Positions 50,329 through 58,049 of a stretch of DNA of 64,000 nucleotides are shown piece by piece (the first letter of the stretch is position 1; each line of letters starts with the position of its first letter). The stretch covers positions 78,592 through 142,591 of the forward strand of contig CAISRB010000016.1 of assembly GCA_903887775.1 (NCBI GenBank). The letters run 5' to 3'. The DNA comes from an uncultured Bacteroidales bacterium. GTDB lineage: Bacteria; Bacteroidota; Bacteroidia; Bacteroidales; FEN-979. The notes under the pieces are model-generated. The model had not been told where the DNA came from. It searched no databases and worked only from the letters and a program-made list of their open reading frames with translations. The translations under genes and the position numbers were made by a program.

Positions 50329-50862
50329 ATGGAAGAAAAAAAACGCTCTGTATCAGCCAATGCCCTGAATTACGGATTAATTGCAGGGGCTGCTGTGATT
50401 GTATACAGCCTTCTGCTGTATATTGCAAATTTATACATGAACCAGGCACTCGGTTATGTAGGATATGTAATCCTTCTGGGTGTTATGGTATGGGGAACCC
50501 TGGACTACAGGAAGAAAACTGAAAAAGGTTTTATGACCTACGGGCAGGCATTCACTTCCTGTTTCCTGATCGGTTTGATCGCCGGCATTCTGGCTTCTGT
50601 TTATATGCTTGTTTTTGCCCAGTTCATCAACCCCGGACTCATCAATGAGATCCTTGATAAGGCGAGAACCCAGCTCCAGGAAAAGAATTTAACCGAAGAA
50701 CAGATAGAGGCTGCACTTGTTTATACCCGGAAATTCACGAGCCCGCTGATGATGATGATCTTCGGATTTTTGGCTTACGCTGTTATTTCAGCTATCCTGA
50801 GTTTACTGGCCGCAATTTTCCTTAAAAAAGATGATCCCGGCGAAACCACCTCTGCCCTGTAA
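50329..50862 (+). CDS. DUF4199 family membrane protein
   Basis: 177 residues with four membrane helices (about 15-35, 42-60, 74-100, 142-168). The segment YRKKTEKGFMTYGQAFTSCF after helix 2 is the family signature. It occurs only in Bacteroidota and its function is unknown. It is the first gene of a cluster in which a glycosyltransferase follows 10 bases later, so they are probably cotranscribed; a TATGTTTG -7-like box lies at 50294-50301. Confidence 0.88.
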   Translation: MEEKKRSVSANALNYGLIAGAAVIVYSLLLYIANLYMNQALGYVGYVILLGVMVWGTLDYRKKTEKGFMTYGQAFTSCFLIGLIAGILASVYMLVFAQFINPGLINEILDKARTQLQEKNLTEEQIEAALVYTRKFTSPLMMMIFGFLAYAVISAILSLLAAIFLKKDDPGETTSAL

Positions 50863-50872
50863 ACATTGACTG

Positions 50873-51811
50873 ATGGATATATCTGTTATTATTCCGCTTC
50901 TGAACGAAGAAGAGTCCGTCCCGGAACTTGCCGGCTGGATCGAAAAGGTAATGCTTGAAAACAAGTTCTCATGGGAAGTGATCTTTGTTGATGACGGAAG
51001 TTCAGACAACTCCTGGCAGGTCATTGAACAGTTGTCTGCAAAAAATCCTAACTTCCGTGGAATAAAATTCAGGCGGAATTATGGCAAGGCAGCTGCTTTA
51101 AATGTAGCATTCCAGGAAGCATCAGGTGAGGTTGTAATTACGATGGATGCTGATTTGCAGGACAGTCCCGACGAGATACCCGAGCTCTGCCGCATGATCA
51201 GGGAAGATGGGTTTGACCTGGTCTCAGGCTGGAAGAAAAAACGTCATGACCCGATTACGAAGACCATCCCAACCAGGTTTTATAACTGGTCGGCACGGAG
51301 GATGTCGGGGATCAGACTTCACGACTTCAACTGCGGCCTTAAAGCATACCGGAATACGGTAATCAAAAGTATTGAGGTATACGGCGACATGCACCGCTAC
51401 ATCCCGTTTCTCGCGAAGTGGGCAGGATTCAGGAAAATTGGGGAGAAGGTGGTCCACCATCAGAAACGTAAATATGGTAAGACGAAATTTGGCCTTGACC
51501 GGTTTTATAAAGGGTATCTCGACCTGCTGACCATATCCTTTATGTCGCGTTTTGTGAAGCGGCCTATGCATTTCTTTGGCTTATGGGGAAGCCTGCTGTT
51601 TATCGGCGGTTTTATCATTGCATTGTACCTGGCTTATGAAAAGTTTTTTCACCAGGCTTTCAAGATGACAGAACGCCCGCTTTTCTTTTTCGGGCTATTG
51701 GCTATGATCATGGGTACACAGCTGTTTGCTGCCGGTTTCATGGGAGAACTGATAAGCCGGAATTCTGCCGATAGGAACAATTATCTGGTTGAAAAGAAAA
51801 CAGGTTTCTGA
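50873..51811 (+). CDS. GT2 family glycosyltransferase (polyprenyl-phosphate sugar type)
   Basis: 312 residues. GT-A fold with DISVIIPLLNEEESVPELAG, WEVIFVDDGSSDNSWQVIE, ITMDADLQDSPDEIPELC (DxD), and the acceptor-site region IRLHDFNCGLKAYRNTVIKS. Two C-terminal membrane helices (about 235-262 and 270-295) are typical of DPM1/GtrB/ArnC-like enzymes that load sugar onto undecaprenyl phosphate. It lies between DUF4199 and a sensor kinase. Confidence 0.93.
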   Translation: MDISVIIPLLNEEESVPELAGWIEKVMLENKFSWEVIFVDDGSSDNSWQVIEQLSAKNPNFRGIKFRRNYGKAAALNVAFQEASGEVVITMDADLQDSPDEIPELCRMIREDGFDLVSGWKKKRHDPITKTIPTRFYNWSARRMSGIRLHDFNCGLKAYRNTVIKSIEVYGDMHRYIPFLAKWAGFRKIGEKVVHHQKRKYGKTKFGLDRFYKGYLDLLTISFMSRFVKRPMHFFGLWGSLLFIGGFIIALYLAYEKFFHQAFKMTERPLFFFGLLAMIMGTQLFAAGFMGELISRNSADRNNYLVEKKTGF

Positions 51812-51830
51812 TTTTTTACAAAGACTAGCA

Positions 51831-53021
51831 ATGGATTCAAAAGATATTGACAGGAGGGTCAGATTCCTGAGAAAAGTTCTGATTTTCGAGGAGTCCCCCG
51901 ATATTCTGCTGGCAAGGATTGCCGAGAGTCTGACTGAAATGGAAGTTTCAGAAGGGGAGCACATTGTTCTTAAAGGGGAACTGGGTGACTCGATGTATAT
52001 TATCCGTGACGGCCGTGTTAAGGTTCATGAAGGCGAGTATATCTTCACTGTCCTTAAATCAGGAGACGTATTTGGAAAATATTACCTCCTTGACCAGCAG
52101 GAAAGGTCGGCTACAGTGACGGCATTATCACATACCCACCTGCTTCGTTTTGACCAGGAGGAGTTTCACAAGATCACGCAAAATGAAAATACAGTCTTCA
52201 GGGGAATATTGAAAGCCCTGGTCCGCCGGCTCAGGGATATGAATGTGATCGAGGAACAACTTGCATCCCAGAACCAGGAGATCCTTCATCAGAAAAATAT
52301 TCTGGAAAAACAAAAGCTGGAACTCGTCGAGCTGAATGCCACTAAAGATAAGTTTTTCTCAATAATTGCCCATGACCTCAGGAGCCCCATTACTACGCTG
52401 ATATCCCTCTCGGAAGTGCTTCGTACAGATATGGATCTGCTGGGCCCTAAACAACAGGAAGAGATCCTTCAAAGCCTTCACGATCTTTCAAAGAATTACC
52501 TGAGGTTGTTAGATAACCTGCTTCAATGGGCAAGGGTTCAGTCGGGCAGGATGGTCCCTGAACCTGCCGATTTTGACCTGGAAGAGGCGATCAGGGAGGT
52601 TATCAGCTTTTACAAGCCATACGCTCTTGATAAGCAGATAAGGATTGTTGAAAGGAATCTGAGCCCTGTTACGGTACATGCTGATAAAAACATGATCAGG
52701 GTGGTACTGAGGAACCTGATTTCGAATGCGATCAAGTTCACACAGCCAGGAGGGGAGGTCCATATTTCGATGCTTGTCAAAGACAGCTGGGTGGAAGTAA
52801 TTATCCAGGATAATGGACTGGGGATGTCGCCTGATGTGATGGAAAGCCTGTTCAGACTTGATAAAACACAAACTTCCCAGGGCACAGCCGGTGAAAAAGG
52901 AACCGGGCTGGGTCTGCATCTCTGCAAAGAGTTTGTCATGCTCAATAAAGGTATTCTAAACGTTGAAAGCCAGAAGGGTTTCGGCTCAGTATTCTCTTTC
53001 AATATTCCCAAGTTCAGCTAA
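51831..53021 (+). CDS. Cyclic-nucleotide-binding-domain sensor histidine kinase
   Basis: About 396 residues from ATG 51831 (MDSKDIDRRVRFLRKVLIFE). N-terminal cNMP-binding-like domain (about 15-135: VLKGELGDSMYIIRDGRVKV, GDVFGKYYLLDQQERSATVT), a coiled coil, HisKA with FFSIIAHDLRSPITTLISLS (phospho-His near 182), and HATPase_c with NLISNAIKFTQPGGEVHI, IQDNGLGMSPDVM and GTGLGLHLCKEFV. No membrane helices; it is a cytoplasmic kinase. The cognate response regulator is not adjacent. The 3' end nearly touches the next gene (7 bases). Confidence 0.92.
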   Translation: MDSKDIDRRVRFLRKVLIFEESPDILLARIAESLTEMEVSEGEHIVLKGELGDSMYIIRDGRVKVHEGEYIFTVLKSGDVFGKYYLLDQQERSATVTALSHTHLLRFDQEEFHKITQNENTVFRGILKALVRRLRDMNVIEEQLASQNQEILHQKNILEKQKLELVELNATKDKFFSIIAHDLRSPITTLISLSEVLRTDMDLLGPKQQEEILQSLHDLSKNYLRLLDNLLQWARVQSGRMVPEPADFDLEEAIREVISFYKPYALDKQIRIVERNLSPVTVHADKNMIRVVLRNLISNAIKFTQPGGEVHISMLVKDSWVEVIIQDNGLGMSPDVMESLFRLDKTQTSQGTAGEKGTGLGLHLCKEFVMLNKGILNVESQKGFGSVFSFNIPKFS

Positions 53022-53028
53022 AGAGATC

Positions 53029-54165
53029 ATGCCCGTTCCCGAACATGTAATTCTCATTGGCTCAGCCTACCCGCTGAGAGGAGGCCTGGCAACATTTAAT
53101 GAACGCCTGGTAAGGGAATATATACGGCTGGGGTCGACGGCGTCGATAATTACCTTCAAACTCCAATATCCTTCAATCCTGTTTCCCGGGAAAACCCAGT
53201 ATTCCACCGAAGCCGCGCCTGACGGTATACCGATACAGGTAAAACTGAATTCAGTGAACCCGCTGAACTGGCTCACTTTGGGCCGCCATGTTCGAAACCT
53301 CCGCCCCGACCTTGTCATTGTGAAATACTGGATGCCTTTCATGGCACCCTGCCTGGGTACGGTTTGCCGGATCATCAGGAAGAACAGACATACGAAAGTG
53401 GTCTCGGTCATCGACAATATCATTCCCCATGAGAAACGGCCCGGTGACAGAATCTTATCGTCGTATTTTGTGAATTCTGTGGATGGCTTTGTTGCCATGT
53501 CCAAATCGGTCATGGCAGACCTGGAGGGCTTTGACAGCCGGAAGCCGAAGATTTGGTGTCCCCACCCCCTTTACGACAATTTCGGGGATGCCATCAGTAA
53601 AAATGAAGCAAAGAAAAACCTGGGACTGGACCCTGATGTCAGGTATGTTCTTTTCTTTGGTTTTATCAGGGATTACAAAGGCCTGGACCTTTTGCTTGAA
53701 GCCTTCGGGACAGAAACCCTGAAGAATTCAGGAATAAAACTTCTTGTTGCGGGCGAATTTTACTGTGATCCTGCGCCATACTTTGAAATCATAAAAAGGC
53801 ATGCACTCGAAGGTGTTGTGATCATGAGTAATGATTTCATTCCCGATAGCCAGGTTGTAAATTATTTCTGCTCTGCGGATGTGGTTGTCCAGCCATATAA
53901 AAGCGCTACCCAGAGCGGGGTTACGCAGATTGCGTATCATTTTGACAAACCAATGATCATCTCGGATGTGGGAGGGCTGGCAGAGTTCGTACCCCATCGG
54001 AAGGTAGGATATGTGGTTAACCCCGATCCCGGCAGCATTGCATCCTCTATTCTGGAATACTTCAGTGAGCATAAGGAAGCTGAGTTCTCGGCTAATGCAG
54101 CGGTTGAAAAACAGAAATATTCCTGGGGGAGGATGGTGTCGGCTATTAATGAGGTAGCGAAATAG
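53029..54165 (+). CDS. GT4 family glycosyltransferase
   Basis: About 378 residues from ATG 53029 (MPVPEHVILIGSAYPLRGGL). GT-B fold: SAYPLRGGLATFNERLV in the N-terminal half, VRYVLFFGFIRDYKGLDLLLEA as the second-domain start, GEFYCDPAPYFEIIK, VVQPYKSATQSGVTQIAYHF and PMIISDVGGLAEFV with the donor-binding Glu. It transfers an activated sugar, probably in surface glycan assembly; GDP-heptose is a reasonable guess given the following genes. The last codons GAG-GTA-GCG-AAA-TAG (EVAK-like) coincide with a repeat-array arm. Confidence 0.9.
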   Translation: MPVPEHVILIGSAYPLRGGLATFNERLVREYIRLGSTASIITFKLQYPSILFPGKTQYSTEAAPDGIPIQVKLNSVNPLNWLTLGRHVRNLRPDLVIVKYWMPFMAPCLGTVCRIIRKNRHTKVVSVIDNIIPHEKRPGDRILSSYFVNSVDGFVAMSKSVMADLEGFDSRKPKIWCPHPLYDNFGDAISKNEAKKNLGLDPDVRYVLFFGFIRDYKGLDLLLEAFGTETLKNSGIKLLVAGEFYCDPAPYFEIIKRHALEGVVIMSNDFIPDSQVVNYFCSADVVVQPYKSATQSGVTQIAYHFDKPMIISDVGGLAEFVPHRKVGYVVNPDPGSIASSILEYFSEHKEAEFSANAAVEKQKYSWGRMVSAINEVAK

Positions 54166-54197
54166 CGAAGTCGAACGCCACCTCGCTATTTCGCTAC
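54151..54197. repeat. Inverted repeat pair overlapping GT4 stop
   Basis: GAGGTAGCGAAATAGCGA (54151-54168) and TCGCTATTTCGCTAC (54183-54197) are complementary, with a 14-base centre. The left arm encodes the last residues and stop of the glycosyltransferase. It can also form a terminator-like hairpin followed by TTTATT. Confidence 0.85.
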
Positions 54198-54241
54198 TTT
54201 ATTCTTATCTTCGTACCGATTTTAATAACAGAACCTGATTC

Positions 54242-55264
54242 ATGATTATACGCAGCAAAGCTCCATTACGTCTGGGCCTCGCGGGTGGCGGGACGGATGT
54301 TGCCCCTTTCTCTGACCTGTACGGAGGCGCAATTTTGAACGCCACGATCAGCATGTATGCAACTGCCGCCATTCAACCACGGGCCGATGGAAAGATCATA
54401 CTGAATTCTCTCGACAGGCATGAGAGGTATGAGCTCACTTCAGCTGCAAAGCTGGAAATAGACGGGAAACTCGACCTGATTAAAGGAATTTATAACAGGA
54501 TTGTCTCGGACCACTCACTCAAACCGCTTTCATTCGAACTCTCAACCTATGTCGATGCACCTCCGGGGTCAGGGCTCGGTAGCAGTTCAACTCTTGTAGT
54601 TGCCATTCTTGGCGCATTTGCCGAATGGCTTAACCTGCCACTGGGAGAATATGACCTGGCCCACCTTGCATACGAAATCGAAAGGGTTGACCTGAACATG
54701 GCAGGGGGGAAGCAGGATCAATATGCAGCTACATTTGGCGGGGTGAATTTCATGGAGTTCTTCCGGGATGACAAGGTTATCGTCAACCCTTTACGCATTC
54801 ACGATAAATACATGGATGAACTGGCCCACAACCTGGTGTTATATCATACCGAGACAAGCCGGCTTTCAAGCATTATTATTGAAGAACAAAGAAAGAATGT
54901 GACCTCCGGGAACGAAAAATCCCTTGAAGCCATGAACAAGCTGAAAGAACAAGCAGTCATGATGAAAGAAGCATTGCTGATGGGGGAACTGGACAAGATA
55001 GGGGAGATCCTTGATTTCGGCTGGAAGTTTAAAAAGAATATGGCTCAGGGGATCACAAACCCGATGCTCGATGAGATTTATGATACAGCAAAACAACATG
55101 GCGCTTCAGGGGGTAAAGTTTCCGGGGCAGGTGGGGGTGGATTTATGTTCTTTTATTGTCCGGGAAATACCCGCTCGGCTGTTATCGATGCCTTAAAAAG
55201 GTTCGGAGGGCAGGCGAAACGTTATGATTTTACTACAAAAGGCTTAAGAAGCTGGACTATATAG
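54242..55264 (+). CDS. hddA: D-glycero-alpha-D-manno-heptose 7-phosphate kinase
   Basis: 340 residues, GHMP kinase superfamily. N-terminal APLRLGLAGGGTDVAPFSDL and the ATP loop PPGSGLGSSSTLVVAILGAF near residue 108, then the C-terminal GGKVSGAGGGGFMFFYCPG motif 3. This form is the kinase that makes D-glycero-D-manno-heptose 1,7-bisphosphate (alpha) in the GDP-heptose route. It is followed by gmhA, hddC and gmhB, supporting the assignment. The TAG at the end merges with a repeat array. Confidence 0.92.
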   Translation: MIIRSKAPLRLGLAGGGTDVAPFSDLYGGAILNATISMYATAAIQPRADGKIILNSLDRHERYELTSAAKLEIDGKLDLIKGIYNRIVSDHSLKPLSFELSTYVDAPPGSGLGSSSTLVVAILGAFAEWLNLPLGEYDLAHLAYEIERVDLNMAGGKQDQYAATFGGVNFMEFFRDDKVIVNPLRIHDKYMDELAHNLVLYHTETSRLSSIIIEEQRKNVTSGNEKSLEAMNKLKEQAVMMKEALLMGELDKIGEILDFGWKFKKNMAQGITNPMLDEIYDTAKQHGASGGKVSGAGGGGFMFFYCPGNTRSAVIDALKRFGGQAKRYDFTTKGLRSWTI

Positions 55265-55412
55265 GTAGCGAGATAGTGAGGTAGTGAGGTAGCGAAAATG
55301 AAGGAGTGAGGTAGCGAAAATGAAGTTGTGAGGTAGTGAGGTAGCGAGGTAGCGAAAATGAAGTAGCGAGGTAGCGAAAATAAAGTAGCAAACAGCGAAA
55401 ATCAGGTAACGA
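55264..55412 (+). repeat. GAGGTAGC / GCGAAAATGAAG array
   Basis: About 150 bases of an 8-base GAGGTAGC unit joined to GAAAATGAAG pieces; the larger unit of roughly 20-22 bases recurs four times. It lies between hddA and the nitroreductase gene and has no inverse arm close by. Confidence 0.85.
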
Positions 55413-55429
55413 ATAATTCAATCAATACT

Positions 55430-55954
55430 ATGCAAACTTTTTTGGAACTCGCAAAATCGAGGTACTCTGTCAGGAGCTACCTTCCCAGTCCTGTAGAGGA
55501 GGAAACGCTTAATTATATATTGGAATGCGGGAGGATAGCGCCTTCAGCTGCCAATTACCAGCCCTGGCTGATCAATGTGATCAGGGATGAGGATCTGAAG
55601 AAAAAAATACAGGAAACATACAACCGCGAATGGTTCAGGCAAGTGCCGGTGATACTTGTTTTTCTGGGCGAGCACGATAAGGGCTGGAAACGTGGCGACG
55701 GCAAAGACCATACCGATATTGACATTGCGATCATCGCTGATCATATTACGCTTGCTGCAGCCGAAAAGGGACTTGGAACCTGCTGGATCTGCAACTTTGA
55801 CAGTGCGAAATGTGCCGGGATCCTGAATCTTCCTGACCACATCGAGCCTGTTGCTTACCTGAGCCTTGGATATCCTGCCGATTCAACGGATCAGGCATCG
55901 AGGCATCTGAAAAGAAAATCATTTGAAGAAATTATCCGCTATGATGCGTATTAA
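55430..55954 (+). CDS. Nitroreductase family protein
   Basis: 174 residues, single nitroreductase fold: FLELAKSRYSVRSYLPSPVE at the FMN-binding start, CGRIAPSAANYQPWLINVI and HITLAAAEKGLGTCWICNFD. It probably uses FMN and NAD(P)H; the substrate is unknown. The length suits the short type. It overlaps the start of gmhA by 14 bases, so it belongs to the heptose operon although no biochemical link is known. Confidence 0.9.
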   Translation: MQTFLELAKSRYSVRSYLPSPVEEETLNYILECGRIAPSAANYQPWLINVIRDEDLKKKIQETYNREWFRQVPVILVFLGEHDKGWKRGDGKDHTDIDIAIIADHITLAAAEKGLGTCWICNFDSAKCAGILNLPDHIEPVAYLSLGYPADSTDQASRHLKRKSFEEIIRYDAY

Positions 55955-56519
55955 AGAATCCATAGAACAGTCCATTGCAACGAAACAGAAGATCCTCAAC
56001 AACCCCGCTCTGTTGCAGGTCATAGAGAATGTCGCAAAGGCCTGTGCAGAGGCATTCTGCAATGGGAATAAGGTGCTTTTCTGTGGGAACGGCGGAAGTG
56101 CAGCCGATGCCCAGCATCTTGCTGCAGAATTTTCAGGCCGTTTCTATTATGACCGACCGCCCCTGCCATCTGAAGCGCTTCACGTAAACACTTCCTATCT
56201 TACAGCTGTGGCAAACGACTATTCCTACGACGAGGTGTATTCCCGTATTATCCGAGGCAGTGGGAAAGAAGGAGATGTGCTGATCGGTTTATCGACTTCA
56301 GGCAATTCAAAAAATGTGATCAGGGCATTCGAGACGGCCAATGAAATTGGAATGCTCACCGTGGCATTGACGGGGGAGAGTGGCGGAAACATGAAAGATA
56401 TTGCAGACTTCCTGCTTAACGTGCCTTCTGATGACACCCCCAGGATACAGGAATCTCACATTATGATCGGCCATATCATCTGCGAGCTCGTCGAATCGTC
56501 GTTATTCCCAAAAGAATAA
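55941..56519 (+). CDS. gmhA: Sedoheptulose-7-phosphate isomerase
   Basis: About 192 residues from ATG 55941, overlapping the end of the nitroreductase gene. SIS domain: FCGNGGSAADAQHLAAEFSG, RPPLPSEALHVNTSYLTAVA, IGLSTSGNSKNVIRAFET and the C-terminal ESHIMIGHIICELVE. It converts sedoheptulose 7-phosphate to D-glycero-D-manno-heptose 7-phosphate, the first step of heptose synthesis. hddC follows six bases after the stop. Confidence 0.96.
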   Translation: MMRIKESIEQSIATKQKILNNPALLQVIENVAKACAEAFCNGNKVLFCGNGGSAADAQHLAAEFSGRFYYDRPPLPSEALHVNTSYLTAVANDYSYDEVYSRIIRGSGKEGDVLIGLSTSGNSKNVIRAFETANEIGMLTVALTGESGGNMKDIADFLLNVPSDDTPRIQESHIMIGHIICELVESSLFPKE

Positions 56520-56525
56520 TTTCAT

Positions 56526-57230
56526 TTGGAAGCAATTATACTTGCCGGCGGATTTGGCACACGTTTGCAGAAAGTTGTAAATGATGTGCCCAAATCGATG
56601 GCCCTGATCAACGGCCGGCCTTTTCTGGAATATTTGCTGGACTACCTTCTGGCTCAGGGTATAAAAAAAGTTGTGCTCAGCGTTGGATACAAGCGCGAAA
56701 TCATCACAGACCATTTTAAAAATCGTTACAGGACCATTGAGATCGAGTATGCGGTGGAGGAAGAACCCATGGGCACGGGTGGAGGGATCAGGCTTTCTTT
56801 CTGGCGAATCCGGGGCGACAGAGCCCTGGTGATGAATGGCGACAGCCTGTTCAGGATCGATCTGAACGCTTTCGAACAGGCACATCTTGCGAAAAAAGCC
56901 AATGCCACACTCGCCCTCAGAAAACTTGGGGATACGATACGGTATGGCCGGGTCACACTCAACCGCCAGCGCAGGATCACCGGCTTTGAAGAGAAAAATG
57001 AGAAACAGGGCCCGGGCCTGATCAACGGAGGAGTATATATTATCGAGAAGATGTTTTTAATGGACCCCGGCTTCCGCGGTAAATTTTCAATAGAAAAAGA
57101 TTGTTTTGAGAAATATTATGGCCAGGCGCGTATTTTCGGATTCCCTTCGGAAGGGTATTTCCTCGATATAGGTATCCCTGAAGATTATCATAAAGCACAA
57201 CATGAATTTGAAGGATTTAAAGATCGATAA
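56526..57230 (+). CDS. hddC: D-glycero-alpha-D-manno-heptose 1-phosphate guanylyltransferase
   Basis: 234 residues, start TTG 56526 (no better ATG before the motif). Nucleotidyltransferase: AIILAGGFGTRLQKVVNDVP, KSMALINGRPFLEYLLDYLL, EPMGTGGGIRLSF and LVMNGDSLF near residue 105. The pairing with hddA and gmhB points to GTP and heptose 1-phosphate as substrates and GDP-D-glycero-alpha-D-manno-heptose as product; related hexose-1-P enzymes cannot be fully excluded by sequence alone. It overlaps gmhB by 29 bases. Confidence 0.9.
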   Translation: MEAIILAGGFGTRLQKVVNDVPKSMALINGRPFLEYLLDYLLAQGIKKVVLSVGYKREIITDHFKNRYRTIEIEYAVEEEPMGTGGGIRLSFWRIRGDRALVMNGDSLFRIDLNAFEQAHLAKKANATLALRKLGDTIRYGRVTLNRQRRITGFEEKNEKQGPGLINGGVYIIEKMFLMDPGFRGKFSIEKDCFEKYYGQARIFGFPSEGYFLDIGIPEDYHKAQHEFEGFKDR

Positions 57231-57765
57231 ATCCTGGTCATTGTTCCTCGACCGGGACGGAGTAATTAACCACCGCATTATTGATGGTTATGTGAGCCAT
57301 TGGGAGCAGTTTCAGTTCAATCACAGCGTCAAAGAAGCAATGAAAGAGCTTGCAGGCGTATTCGGCCGCATCGTGGTTGTGAGCAATCAGCAGGGAATCG
57401 GTAAAGGTTTGATGAGTGAAAGCCAGCTTGAAACAATACATTCGAGGATGGTCTCGGAGGTGGAGGCAGCAGGAGGAAGGATTGACGCCGTATTCTATTG
57501 CCCGGCACTGGATAGTGAAAAATCATTCAACCGCAAACCGAACATAGGTATGGCTTTGCAGGCGAGAAAACGCTTTCCTGAAATCCGCTTCAGGCAATCC
57601 CTTATGGTAGGTGACTCGCTGACGGATATGATATTCGGTAAACGGGTTGGAATGAAAACCGTATTCCTCTCATCTGACCTGCCGCACATACGAAGGGGGC
57701 ATAAAACGATAAATTATGTGTTCGCCGATTTACCCGCATTTTCCAGATCACTGAGCCTTCGCTAG
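57202..57765 (+). CDS. gmhB: D-glycero-D-manno-heptose 1,7-bisphosphate 7-phosphatase
   Basis: 187 residues, HAD superfamily. LFLDRDGVINHRIIDGYVSH carries the nucleophile Asp and acid Asp; VVSNQQGIGKGLM and MVGDSLTDMIFGKRVGMKTV complete the active site. It removes the 7-phosphate between the HddA and HddC steps. In E. coli GmhB a zinc is held by Cys-x-His and a Cys-x-Cys; here the loop reads VFYCPALDSEKSFNRKPNIG, so three of the four zinc ligands are absent. This may mark a zinc-independent variant. Confidence 0.9.
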   Translation: MNLKDLKIDKSWSLFLDRDGVINHRIIDGYVSHWEQFQFNHSVKEAMKELAGVFGRIVVVSNQQGIGKGLMSESQLETIHSRMVSEVEAAGGRIDAVFYCPALDSEKSFNRKPNIGMALQARKRFPEIRFRQSLMVGDSLTDMIFGKRVGMKTVFLSSDLPHIRRGHKTINYVFADLPAFSRSLSLR

Positions 57766-58049
57766 CATAGTTTGAGTCGCGGCTTTCGCTTACATTTTCA
57801 AACCTCTCTTATTTAGTCACTGCGCTCGCAACTTCACACCGCCGCTACGGTGTCTCTGCGTTCCACCTGATGCCGCTTGTGTGAATTGCGACGCTTGCTA
57901 CACTTACACTGCAATGATATAAATTTCCCTGAGCTTGTTGTGGTTCCTGTGTCAAAGATACAATCTGCAGATTTCAAAATTATCATGTAATTTCGTGCAT
58001 GAATAACTGAAATCTGACATCCGACCTCCATCGACCCTAATCTTTTACA
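57766..58049. other. Intergenic stretch without recognised gene
   Basis: 284 bases between gmhB and the symporter gene. It contains a few GC-rich inverted words (GCCGCTACGGTG, GCGACGCTTGC) but no family-like reading frame; one 75-codon minus-strand ORF looks like chance. A promoter for the symporter gene probably lies near its right end. Confidence 0.4.
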
